Origin: Lucifuga dentata
Taxonomy: Eukaryota > Chordata > Actinopteri > Ophidiiformes > Bythitidae
DNA: 64,000 nucleotides
Assembly (NCBI GenBank): GCA_014773175.1
Contig: VXCM01000413.1
Coordinates: 62,001-126,000, forward strand
Reading direction: 5' to 3'
A model generated the notes under the pieces. The model saw only the letters and a list, made by a program, of their open reading frames with translations. It was not told the DNA's origin and ran no database searches. Every line of letters starts with the position of its first letter. Positions within the stretch are counted from its first letter, which is position 1. Made by a program: the position numbers and the translations under genes. Of this stretch, positions 21,811 through 34,271 are shown piece after piece.

Positions 21811-23938
21811 TGTCCACTGGATGAAAAGAAGTAAACCAACCTATTAATCAGAAATATAACTCACAAAACTACAGAGTTATTGCTGCTTGATTAGAGCACT
21901 TTTTGCATTATTTTTCACAATGAAGCCTTTTCCATTCTAGCATAATCCCAAGTCACCAATTACTGATCATGTTAACAACAAAACCATTTTTGTTTATAGG
22001 GTGCCATGTGCCTGTGTGTTATATGCAACATGTATATACTAATGTATTTAAGTATTATACATTTTACATTAAATGTGTGTGTATTCTGTGTATGCCTGAA
22101 TGCAACGCATGTGTGTGGTGTTTAGTTGGTCCAGCCTGTCTTTGCAGTGAGCTGATGCTGCATCAGAAAGGGTTGTGTAAAGGTAGAGGAAAGATTAGAG
22201 CTCTTCAAAGTGATGCTCGTTTCTAAGCTGTTTGAGGCGAAATCCACTTGGTGTGAATGGACAGCTGGCACGACAAAAAAATGTCCAAGCCTGTGGTCGA
22301 GGATGATTCCACTGCACTCAAACTCCACTGATACTACTGAAACAGTCTCAAATTTAATACTTCCAGAGAAAGAGAGAAGTCCAGCATATTGTACATCTGT
22401 GCACAGATGCACATATACTTACCCTCTATATATTATCTACACTGCCTATCCTGCAATGGAGTCTTTCTCAGCATGCACTAGGCAAAAGGTAGGGTTCACC
22501 TTGGACATGGGGTCCCAAATCAAGCATCTGAAGAGTTACCATTCTTTTAAATCACACATGACTTTTTTGGATCAAAGATTTTGCAGTTAATATATATATA
22601 TGCTTTACATGGAATTATTTTCAGGACAGAAATGTAAAGGAATTATGTGTATGTGTTTTCTGCAGAATTTAATTGTGTGGGTAGACACAAACGCTTAAAA
22701 CGTCCATAATGGGACACTAAAATTCTCCACTGTAGGCAGAAACTAAAGAATATATGCATCAATGCTGTGGAATTTATCAAAATGTCATATTAAAACCAAT
22801 TAAAGTGAAGACCCACAGATCATTACTGGAGTACAGATAATCTGTACAGAAAGATGATGTTCAAACACACTTGATCTTATTCATGATATTACATGGGACC
22901 TCATCTGATTTGTGATAAAAGGTGAAGATATCAATCTCATACATCAGTCTACCTTTGGGTATTCAGAATCACTGTCTCTGTATTTTCCTCTGATTGATAG
23001 AGACACACACACACTATGGTCTGGGTCCTGTCTGTACGTGAAGTGATATTAGAGGTATGGGACGTGGGAGGATGATGGAATTGCTGTGGTTGGCCTGCAG
23101 CGGCCAGCAGGGCGGCTTCGGTAAGCCCTAAATCACCAGAAAAACCACATCGCCACTGTGATGGATGTGCATGACACACCCGGATCAGTAACCCTCCAAT
23201 CCATCTCTAAGAAGAAATATTTCATCACGGACACAGTGGGCTGGCACTCATTTACCCACACACAAGACAAAAACACACAGAAATGTATGCACGTAAATAA
23301 ACATGAATGCAAACCCACACGGAGAGATGCACACACAGAGCTAAAGAGGCAGCAGGCAGAACCGGAGCAGTCCAGTGGATTTATGTGAGCCAAGGTGCTG
23401 TGGTCAGGTGAATAGATTGGTGAGTGGGTGAGCTGGGTGGGTTTTGCTGCCTCAGTAGCCAAGACAAACCTTCTAATCACTCCAATACACCATCTGATTT
23501 ATGTCGATAGATTATATGTGGAAGAAAAATCCTCCACAATAACAATCTGCTCAAATAGAGAATGTGCACAGTAAGCCTTCAAATCCTCATAAGTAAATGT
23601 AAAAATAAGTGGGCCAGAGTTATGTTACTTAGAATTTACAAGCATTATTTTCCTTCATGCAGTTACAATTTTCAATATTTAAGTGCTAGAAAAGATTTTC
23701 TTGTAGAATTTTACCTCATTCAGATTTGGAGCTGATGTTAGAATATTGCTAGAATATGAATTTATGCTTTTCTTTTATACTTTTTTTTTTTTTTTTTTTT
23801 NTTTTTTTTTTTTTTGTTTGTTTGTTTTTTGTCAGCCGATTTAAAAGCAATGAGATAAATGAAAGACAGATACAGTATAGGAATAGATATTTATGTGGGA
23901 GGTTAAGAAATGCTAAAGGTGTAGAGGTTTTATACATT

Positions 23939-24014
23939 CAAAAAAATACTATATATATATATATATATATATATATNTCAAAAAAATACTATATATATAT
24001 ATATATATATATAT
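23939..24014. repeat. (AT)n segment written twice around one N
   Basis: TCAAAAAAATACT(AT)n appears immediately before and immediately after the N at 23977. Confidence 0.85.
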
Positions 24015-26896
24015 TAGTGCTTGCTTATTTGGAGCACTGTAAGATGAAATAGCTGCTTGTTGACTTTAAATATGTTATAAAAATAAAATTGTGTTCATTA
24101 TTTGTGACAAGATTATTTTAGGCATTTTATACACTCTGTAGCTTTTTTAAAAAAAATAAAATTCACTTGATGTAAAAAGGAAATTGACTGTAAACAGGAA
24201 GTCAGCCGTTATCAAATGTTACAGATGAAGCACAAACAGACAGATGTTAAGCAGGCACAGATAATGTGTGCATGACGTGTGTTTGGAGTCAGAATGGTGG
24301 ATTTCTTGGCGTTGTCCACACTGGGTGCCTGTTGTGTTTATCCACACAGATTAAATTTCTGCCAGAGGATCCCTGCCAGCTCCTCTCCTCTTATTCCATG
24401 CTCTGCTTTCTCAGCCACAATAACTGGAAACTTCTTTGTGCAGTAAACTATCCCGTCCGGCTCAGAAAGCTCCCATAATTAGTGCAGACTCACAACAAAA
24501 GGCTTCTCTATTTTCCACAAAAGGTTCTGTAGGTCATCACACAATCATTTCCAGCGCAGTAATGAAGCCTTTTCCAAAACAACCACGCTGAATCTGGTCA
24601 ATGTGCAACATTTTTTGTACTGAACATCAAGTGAAACATTCTGAACCAGCTTTTAAAAAAATAAATTTTTTTACCATTAATGAACCACTGAAAAGCTCCT
24701 CTCTTCTGCACATAAAGTTATTTGGTTAGTGCGGGTATTAAAAAAAATAAAGATCAAAAAGTGCATAATAAATATTTTTAGGCTTAAGTAGTTGTCATTA
24801 AATTTAATGGTAGAGCATTTAAGCAGAGTGCTGAAAGACAAATCCAAATTCAGCATTCTGTCTGCCTGTCCCATCAGTCTGTGTGTGTTTGTGTGTGTGA
24901 GACAGCTGTCCAGCCCAAAGCGATCAGAGTGATCGCTGGGCGTGCCAGCCTGTTTCTCCCCATCTAAGGCCTCAAGATGAAGAAATCTCTGGATTACACC
25001 ATGGCTTGTATTTGCTGACAGACTGGTGACAGGCCAGATCATCAGTAGAGTTTCATATTCAGTGTACCACGCCCAGCACACACATATGAATTATATTTGG
25101 TCTTTTAAAGGAGTACACGTTATCACGCACGAGTTTGGCTTCCTCAAAATGATTAGAAATCCCACAATTCTCAGTTACAATGAGTTATTTCTGCCCCAAA
25201 CATGGAGAAAGATTTGACAGCATCGCATGAGTAGTGGATTTAACGAACGCAGTTATTAATACACCATGTTCCATCTTTCATCAAAACTAAAAACTCATAT
25301 CTTCCAGAAATTCTGTAAATGGCCTCATCTTTTTTCTCTGCAATATTTAGGCTCTCAGCTTAAAAAAAAAGAAAAGTCTTTCCCTCTGTTATTCTTTCTT
25401 TTCAGAGCACTTTGCTTGTACATAGCTGATCTATGGTCAAAGCACAAAGGTGTTTTATCTGTCTTTTTTTTTTTTTTACTCAATTCACTTTCAATTTATT
25501 TTTTCTTTTCTAGTCTTATGCATTATGCACTCGGCAGTAGTTTTTTCTTTGAAAGGTGTTATTCAGATAAACTTGCCTGGCCTTTAGTTTTGATCTTTTT
25601 TTAATCTTTAAATTCATTCTCACTCTGTTCCAATACCACTAGCCAAAATTTAACTGTGGAACAAGTCAGGCTGTGTAGCCTGGATCTTGCACACTTTGAT
25701 GTCTTAAAAGATTTCTGAGCAAATATGACACATTTCCCCTTAGTTTGTTTTGTTGGTTCCACAAAGCCTAACAGAGCAAAGAACCAGGAAAACACATTTT
25801 TGAGATGCCACATGTCAAGTCGATAACAACATATCCTAAAATAATCCCACTGAATGTGATTTTAAATGGTTGCAGATGTCACATTGTATGATAATAATCT
25901 GCAGCAGAGCAGCAGGTAGACAGCAGCAGCCTTTCCCTGAGTCAGCCTCTGCTCTGCTGCATTGATTAGGTGTGACTACTCAGGTCAGGGGACAATTTAG
26001 GGTCGCTGAGGGGTCAAGCGTGTTGTCCAATAAAACAGCGGGACCTCCGGACTGAATCCGGCCAGTATCCTGGCAACAGGCACCTCCCCCCTACCCCAAA
26101 CCATGAGAGCACAGTCCAGTGGTAATTAGAGACCACAGGGCTCCATTTTCTTTCCATCAGCATCTATTCAACTGTTCCTATAATCTTGGACCAGATGAAT
26201 TAACCCGAACAATAGAAGCAGGAGGTCAGTAAAGCATCAAGCCTGGTCAGCATGGACAGAAATGCAACACAATTTTCAGTTTGTGCAATATTTGGTTGCA
26301 AATAATTTTAATGTCAAGTAATAATAAACAGCTCCACTGTGTGTGTGCTCAGTAATATATGCTTTAAGTGTCATTGAACTTAATGTGACCTTATTGAATC
26401 ACAGGCCAGTACTCTCAAAGACGGGAACGCTAAGTAATTCCAATGCAAAATGTCCAGCTGATGTGTTTTCAAGCTATTCAAATAAGTAATTATATTAGAA
26501 TAACATATGACTTGGTACCTAATAATGTCAAGTGAATTACAAAGTGATTTGGAATGAAGAGGAGTCAGCGATTCCAGGATTACATGCTTAGTTGAATTCA
26601 ATAAGCTGGAGTATACTGTAATAGAAAACCACCAAAAAAATCCATACTTCCCACATCATCTGATTAGAATGTCTGCTTGCTCTCCACAGGACTCTGTTAA
26701 ATCTATTAAAACACTTTGTTCTCCTGCTAATTCTAAAATAATATGCTGATTACTAAAAGGCAATAACAGACAAGAGTGATAAATCATCTTACACCAATCA
26801 AATACTTATTAAAAACTCCACGCAGAGCGAATCATTAAAACTGTCACTGCAAGGATGAAAAGAGAAACAGACTGAGGAGAAATGGCTTTTGTCTTT

Positions 26897-26897
<1 letters not shown>

Positions 26898-26934
<37 letters not shown>

Positions 26935-26964
26935 ATCCGTCAAAACTCATACAAACAAAATCAN

Positions 26965-27002
<38 letters not shown>

Positions 27003-27031
27003 ATCCGTCAAAACTCATACAAACAAAATCA
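26898..27031. repeat. (TATC)n segment written twice around one N
   Basis: A TATC tract followed by CATCCGTCAAAACTCATAC and AAACAAAATCA occurs at 26898-26963 and again at 26965-27031, separated by the N at 26964. Confidence 0.88.
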
Positions 27032-28777
27032 AAACAGCTCAGTTGTACCAATTCTATGTTAACATATTGTCAGTTTATTTAAGACGTTTAAAAAGTTGTA
27101 TTGTTGCCGTGTTGTAAAAATCTCAGTCTTAATCCGTGACTTCTGTTAAAATGTAGAACATTCTTCCTTTAATTGATTCTCTAAACTCTGCCACATTGTA
27201 TTTTATTGTACCATCATAGAAACACAAACATTCGATAAAAAAACTAGGCACTCGTTATTTGAATATTACTAATATGCGCAAGACAGCAATCTGTCTGTGG
27301 CACCAATATCTCTAGAACCCAGCACTGTATGAAGTTGAAATTCGGCAGGTTCATTGCTCAGGTTCCAAGGACGTGCAGTGTCATGTGTGAAGTTGTTTGG
27401 ATGAGCGGTTCTTGAATTGAGCTGTGCCAATAAAAAGTAGTCCGAGTGGCAGGATACGCTCTGGGTGCAGCAGCATATGTTCAGCACCATGGGCACTTCT
27501 GGCAGGCTCGGCACACACCATAAAGTCCAGCCTGGTCCGAACAGGCATGTTTTGAATGGTAAATACAGTTGTGTTCTTAAAAATAAAATACATATAAAAA
27601 CAGTTTTTTTTCTCTTAGTATATAATTCAGATGTCTGTTCATATTTATCTATCATTTTAATACTTTGTGCTATATTTACTGCATTTACTAAATGCAAGAT
27701 GAAACACTCCCATTGATTGACTATAGTAACAAAACTAGTATAGTCACTATAGTTTAATTAAAAGTAAATTTGATTTAAATAAAACTAAAATGAAAACAAA
27801 TAAATTTATAAAAAATGTGCTTGACAAAATATCAGGAGCTTGTTAATGAGAGCTAATGCTAGGCTACAAACACAATCACCACTGTTGTTTTTAACTCCAG
27901 AGGGAGTGTGAAATGCCACAGAAATGCCACCTGCTTAAAGTGTGAATTTGTTAAAACTGTCATAAAAGCGTTGGATGTATCCATAGCAACAAGCCTCGTT
28001 GGGACCCCCCGCAAAGATTGCTGTGAAGCGTGGTGAACACTTACCTCCAACTTAGCCTATGCTATTTCAGATCTGTGCTGATTGTACACTTTGAGTTTTG
28101 ACTATAAATGGCATTATGTTCATTTTTAAAATGACTCAGTTTTAGTCAATGAATCCACAAATGCAATAAGAAATCCATTAACTCTAAAATGTTCTGAAAT
28201 GTGCCCAATTTTTGTTTTGCATTTTACTGTTATTGTCAAGCTAGCTGGTCATGTTAGCATGTACACATTAGTAAAATACTTTTATTGAATAAAGGGGAAG
28301 GGTTTTGTAAGTCAAACTAATCCAAACTGTTTCATCCAACAGCAATAACATCCATTTTTATGATTCAATAGATTATATACACTTTGAGAAAGTTACTTTT
28401 TGTGTATTTAACCCCAATTGAATTAATTCTGTCCAAAGTAAAAGCCAGCGATGTCCCAGTAGCTTTAGCTCAACACAGCATTCACTTCATGTAGTTTACA
28501 TACAGTACCATGAAATACAGCTTTCCTGCTTAACAGCCACAGAAAATCCACATAGGGCACTTTGAGGACACTTCGTAGGGTGGGGACCTTCCCAGCCCCA
28601 AGCCTGGTCCCTGGGGACCCCTAACTAGGATCATCCATCCCTGGATCGTGAGACTAATGACCTCAATGTGTGTCAACTGGTTTACATGGCAATGACTGCA
28701 ACCTAGTCAACCATTACCCCTTTACAGTCACCTCCACGGCTATAAATAAGGCTGTCCTCCCCTCTGCTGTCCACTTC

Positions 28778-28786
28778 GTGTGTGTA

Positions 28787-28825
<39 letters not shown>

Positions 28826-28832
28826 ATGNNNN
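28778..28832. repeat. (GT)n-(GA)n microsatellite ending in NNNN
   Basis: GT units pass into GA units, then a four-N gap at 28829-28832 and a G run. Confidence 0.85.
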
Positions 28833-28955
28833 GGGGGGGGTTGCATAAAGACTACACTTTGACTACTCCATTACAAATATTTGGTCTCTCTCTATGTGAT
28901 AAAGATCATTATGTTTTCTCAGATTTTCCAGATTACTACAGTAACACCTGCCCAA

Positions 28956-28957
28956 GT

Positions 28958-28991
<34 letters not shown>

Positions 28992-29078
28992 CCATGTAAT
29001 CTCCTTAGTGATGTTTGCTCTATTTGTACATGATAATAATCATTTATGCTGTGCTGTCTTGGTTTTACCACATTTTTG

Positions 29079-29116
<38 letters not shown>
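28956..29116. repeat. Pair of (GT)n microsatellites
   Basis: Two separate GT tracts, at about 28958-28991 and 29081-29116. The apparent frames here encode alternating Cys-Val or Thr-His and are not genes. Confidence 0.9.
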
Positions 29117-29117
<1 letters not shown>

Positions 29118-29685
29118 GCCTCAGTAATTGGGCCAGTCCATTGGAGCCCCCGGAGGTAGAAAAACATGCCATTACATCCTCCTCCACACTCTCTTCATTC
29201 AATCCGTCACACACCTCCTCTTCTCTCTGCAAGTGTTTGCACCTGTGTGTGTATGTGTGTTGTGTGTGTGTGTTTGTGTACACATACACGCATGTGGTTA
29301 TGAGTTCATCAGTGCTTGGTGTGTGTGTGTCATAATGAAGCCATATGGCCTGTCTTTTAGTATGCGAGCTGCCAGCGCTGGAAGCTGTGACGCTGGCAAG
29401 CAGTGCTGAAAGGAGACGTGAGTGGCATACTTGCTCCTTGCTCCTCTTTTCTCCTGTCCTCTCTTTTCTTCTTCTCTTCTGTCCTTTGTTTTATTTCCCT
29501 CCCTTCTTTCCATCCCTCCTCTCCTCGCCTCTCTTTCTTGTTTTCTCCCCACCACTTCCACCCCCCTTTCTCCCAACAAGATTAACTGGTCTGAAACGCT
29601 CCATTTCTACATTTTCCTGTGAAGCCTGAAGAGGAAACTGTGGCCTGACCTAAATTTACATGTAAGAGAATCTACGTGACAGGAC

Positions 29686-29724
<39 letters not shown>

Positions 29725-29830
29725 CCAAACTTAGTNCTACATCTGTTCATGAGTTAAAAAAATTTTAAATTATTTCCAATACTTTTTTTTTTTCTGAGTA
29801 CTCAAATCCACATCCTGTATTACATGTAGG

Positions 29831-29831
<1 letters not shown>

Positions 29832-29870
<39 letters not shown>

Positions 29871-29899
29871 TTATAATAATAATAATACACTTAAATATN

Positions 29900-29938
<39 letters not shown>

Positions 29939-29966
29939 TTATAATAATAATAATACACTTAAATAT
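29832..29966. repeat. (ATA)n segment written twice around one N
   Basis: A TAA/ATA tract followed by AAAATTATAATAATAATAAT and ACACTTAAATAT occurs before and after the N at 29899, again suggesting overlapping contig ends. Confidence 0.87.
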
Positions 29967-30517
29967 GTAATTCCAAAAATGTTACTGTGAAATATTACTT
30001 GCTCTTAAGACAAGGAGATGAACATTTCTTTTATACCCACAATTAATACTGAATTGTAACATCTGAGGTTTTTATTTAAGATGCTGATGTGAAACAATTG
30101 AAGCTACTGAACAAGACATTTAATTTAGACATTTAATTTGTCAAAATGTCTAAATAATGTTGTGTCTAAATAAAGACTTATGTCTAAATAATCTAAGAAA
30201 GTAAATAAGTACAAATGTAGACACTTGAAAATTAATCTGAAAAAGTCTGACGATAATCAAAACAATTTTTATTCAGTATTCTTTATGAAAAATTGAAAAA
30301 AAATCAAAAATAAAAATTAGATATTAAAAAAAGTTGTTTATATGTATTTTATTTTCAAAACCAAACATATTTACTTGCACATAATATTTTTCAAATTACT
30401 TGCATGTCTTTTTATTGAGTGTTTGTGGTTCAATAACCATGTTATAAAATATATTAATAAAACTTAATGAAACTTTATAAAACAAAAATGTTTCCTACCT
30501 ATGACTTTCGATAGGCA

Positions 30518-30519
30518 GG

Positions 30520-30567
<48 letters not shown>

Positions 30568-30584
30568 TAGACAGACAGACAGAC

Positions 30585-30642
<58 letters not shown>

Positions 30643-30643
30643 T
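30518..30643. repeat. (GACA)n-(GATA)n compound tetranucleotide repeat
   Basis: About 70 bp of ACAG/GACA units pass into about 60 bp of GATA units. GATA/GACA arrays are the type known as Bkm repeats. Confidence 0.93.
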
Positions 30644-30972
30644 TTAAAATAAGCCAAAATTGTCGTGAATTGTGACAAATACTTTATTATTATTATTTTT
30701 TAAATAAACCAATTCCTTTAAGTTTTTCTTCATCACTGTATGTGCTGAAATTTTAGCAGCGGGACCCTGCTGAAGTATCTGATCGATATTCCTCTGTACA
30801 CTGAAACATCATCATTTCATCACTGTTTGGCTCAAAACCAAAACCTTCTGTGAATTCCTAAAACTAACAAATGCACTGAGATTTACGCTGACACACTGCA
30901 ACCAGCAAAGGAAAGAAACATTTCAGATTCATACAGGATAGCCTGAATAACCATCCAGTTCCAGTTCCACTC

Positions 30973-31011
30973 AGAATAAGTTTGGCATGAATAATATGCC
31001 AAACTTATTCT
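30973..31011. repeat. Perfect 16-bp hairpin
   Basis: AGAATAAGTTTGGCAT (30973-30988) and ATGCCAAACTTATTCT (30996-31011) are exact reverse complements around a 7-nt loop. The stem is too short for a typical vertebrate microRNA precursor. Confidence 0.9.
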
Positions 31012-32335
31012 TAGTGGCAGATAACTAGATTAACAAATGGAGCCTTAATCCTGTAACAATACATGAAATATCCAGTCATTTCATTTCATCAATGAAATAT
31101 GAGAGGGTAATTGTACTGCACATTTTTTAACATATCATGTTGACTGAAGGTACTGTAGAAGATGAAATTATATGATATGAACTTTTTCCAGGAACTACAT
31201 CTCTCCATCTTAATCTGTTCATCTGTCTCTGTCTCTCTCTCTCTCTCTCCCCCTCTCTCTCTCTATTTTCATCTGCCACGTGTCCTGAATACACTTACAG
31301 TGGAGCAGAGAAAGCAGACCCACGCAAGAATGTGACAGCAAGATTCAACTTCTCTTTCACATGCTGGCACACACAGGTGGCTGTGTTTGTGTGTGTGTGT
31401 TAGCAAAGGTTCAGGCAAGTGTGTGAGAAACACCCACGATAGCACGGGACAGTCATTCCCAATAGCAATCTGTGTATCAGAGTGTGTATGTGTGCTGTGT
31501 TAGTGTGTGTGTTGGCTGGCACAGCTCGGGCCTGTGTGTTCCTGCATGTGGGACGGCAGCAGCTTGCGTGATCAGAACAAAGTAGAGAGCATGAGAGAAA
31601 ATCCCTCAATGCCCCGCCTTTAAAAAATGCAGGAGGCCGGCGCACGCAGCAGCAAGTAAGGTAAATGTATAAATTATGGACCAAAAAAAGTGCTTCAAAA
31701 AGAGGGAGAGATCCCCCACGACAGGCTGCAAACTTTACTGCAGGCTGGAGCTCCATCCTCACATTCTGCTACAGGATGAGCCAGCACCTTTTCAATAAAT
31801 GGATCGTGTAGAATTTGGCTGCCAAAAAGTGGCATGGAGCCATTTTAGATTTGTCATGCATTCTCCCAAAATCACACTGTAGACTTACACAATTTAAACC
31901 AACCCAAGAATGTTCGACAGGAAATACATTTAAAAATAAAAGCAAAATATAGTGTGTGTGTGTGTATGTGTGTGTTTAAATCTGAATTTTTGTTTTCCTT
32001 ATTCTGTACTTCAAAAACTACATGTTTTTGTTCATATTCTTATTCTGTAGTTCAAAAATTTAGTATTTTTTAATGCTAATCTGATCGGAACCACTTAGTG
32101 TGAACATATTTCATCAAATTTCAGCTTAGATTTTAAATTATTTCATTTTACTCACAATTGGATTTTTATTTAAACAAAAAACCAGCATTTGTGTAGAAAT
32201 AGCCATAGTGGCCTTGTAAATTTCAAATTATTTTTTAGATTACTGGTAAATTAAATTAAAAAAAAAAAAGTCAACCGGAAGCAGCAGCAGCAGCAATATA
32301 GCAGATAATTTTCAGTTACCATATATCACTAATTA

Positions 32336-32337
<2 letters not shown>

Positions 32338-32372
<35 letters not shown>
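32338..32372. repeat. (TAA)n microsatellite
   Basis: About twelve TAA units. Confidence 0.9.
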
Positions 32373-32376
<4 letters not shown>

Positions 32377-33138
32377 TGTTTACTTTATTTATATTGTTGA
32401 TAATCGTTTTGTATCTAAAAAAGGATCTCTGGCTGAAAAAGTTTTCATAAATTCCAGGGTAATTCAAACACATTATTAATAGACCAGTATTTGTTATGCT
32501 AAGAATTATATTTAATTTATACACTTTTAATTTTTTTTATTTTTTAAATTTATTTATTTATTTATTTTTATAAAGGGTAAACCAGCCATAGAACTAATTA
32601 GTTAGCATCACTGGTACAGTTGAAGGTAAAACTACTCTGACAACAATCAAATTTTTACCCCTGGCACAAATAGTATTTCTTCTGTATCTATTATGTAAAT
32701 GTCTTCATATCTTTTTTAGGACTGTCTAGATAATATTTTTCCATATATTCTGTTTTGGATTTTTTTTTTTTTTTCATGTCAAGTCTAAATGGAATAGATT
32801 TTATCAAAATTAATTGATGAAGGTATTTTTAAGACCAGCAGGTTTTAAGAAAACCTATACATAAAACAGCAGAATATATATAAAGGAATATAAAGTGTAT
32901 TTCATTTTGAATTTACAGACTGCAATTTTTCATTTTTACCCACTGTATTATAATTTTTTACTTTATACTCATAATGTATTTTGACATCTAATGGCAACAC
33001 ATACCGAAGTTTCGTGTCAAAGTTTCATGACTACCAAATGCAATACAGCCGCTTTGGTTTCAAGCACCCAGTAACTGTGTGTCTTTTATGCAAAAAGCTG
33101 TGTTTGTTTGGTGCGGAGTTGTGTGTATGTGTGGAGGA

Positions 33139-33250
33139 GCGCATGCGCATTCTGCATTCTTCCTGGAGTCTTTAAATTGTGCATTAGTGCATGAATAACA
33201 GCTCAGCACACAGGTCCACGCCCACTGTGACATCACAGCGTCATCCTCAG
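33139..33250. promoter_or_regulatory. NRF1-like palindrome with CRE-like sites nearby
   Basis: GCGCATGCGC at 33139-33148 is the palindromic core recognised by NRF1. About 80 bp on, TGACATCACAGCGTCATC (from about 33228) contains two CRE/AP-1-like half sites. NRF1 sites are commonly found in vertebrate promoters. No exon could be tied to it, so a promoter or enhancer role is inference. Confidence 0.3.
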
Positions 33251-34231
33251 ACAGCTCCTATCATCACTCAGACACACTTGGAAAAGTCAGTGTTTGCTTA
33301 GTAACACACATGACATGTATGTTACTGTGTCACACAGAAAATCAGCATCATTTAGTGAAATAAAATCATGAAATAGCATTGCAATCTACATATTCAATAC
33401 TTTGGACGAGAGAAAAATGCATATGTAACCTCATGGAGCTTTTTGCTGTCAACATTAGAGCAGAACATGACATTAGCAGCATGATGGAGAGAATAACACT
33501 CAAGTTCTCCACAAAGACATAACTCAGCAATGTTAAGCCTAATTTCTGTTATTCTTGTCAGATAATACAGCAGCAAAAAATTAAAAAAATAAAGAAAAAA
33601 AAACTCTTATGATATTCATGCTGTCAGCTGGATAGAGACAGCATTCAGATTATATAGTTTCATTTTCCATTGGATTAAATTTAGCACCTCAGCTTTTCTC
33701 TCATGTATTTGCGGGTACAAGTTGCAAAAATATTTGTTTGATATGAAAGTCAGTGAATAATTCAGGTATTATTTAATAATGCAGAGAAGTGAGGGAGCAG
33801 TGAAAACTGCTCAGTCTGACTGCCTGCAAGATACACAACATGCCACATGTACTGTTTGTTTCTAATTGACAGATATAGATACACACAACCTTAATCTGCA
33901 CTTCATTTTCAGCATATAGCCTGTTCCAAACACTGCACCGTACGAGTCTTATCATTATTGTGCAAGATGGAACACAGAGAAAATGCAAATTTACTAATTT
34001 GCTTTTCTCATAACCTGGAAGCCCCCCTTGATGCACCCAGAATAGTGCATAACTCAGTACCAGTAAAAGCACAGATTGTGTGAGTGTGTGTTTGCATTAA
34101 TCTGGGGATCCTGCAGATATCAGTTTGACGCGCAGACAGCACTATCAACAGAAAACAGCTGTGCCTGTCATCTAAACAGAGAAGGCCTTAGAAAAGTAGG
34201 ACTAAAGCAGAGAGCATGATATAACATCTGT

Positions 34232-34268
<37 letters not shown>
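34232..34268. repeat. (AC)n microsatellite
   Basis: About seventeen AC units. Confidence 0.9.

Positions 34269-34271
<3 letters not shown>

Noticed and set aside
28670..29335. Cys-Val-rich and Thr-His-rich open frames
   Set aside because: They are translations of (GT)n and (CA)n microsatellites on opposite strands.
1764..30643. CRISPR-like arrays among the regular repeats
   Set aside because: The repeats are simple sequence or direct tandem units without spacer-like unique segments, and the DNA is eukaryotic.
30973..31011. A microRNA precursor
   Set aside because: The stem is only 16 bp, well short of the roughly 30 bp stem of a vertebrate pre-miRNA, and the perfect pairing does not continue outward.
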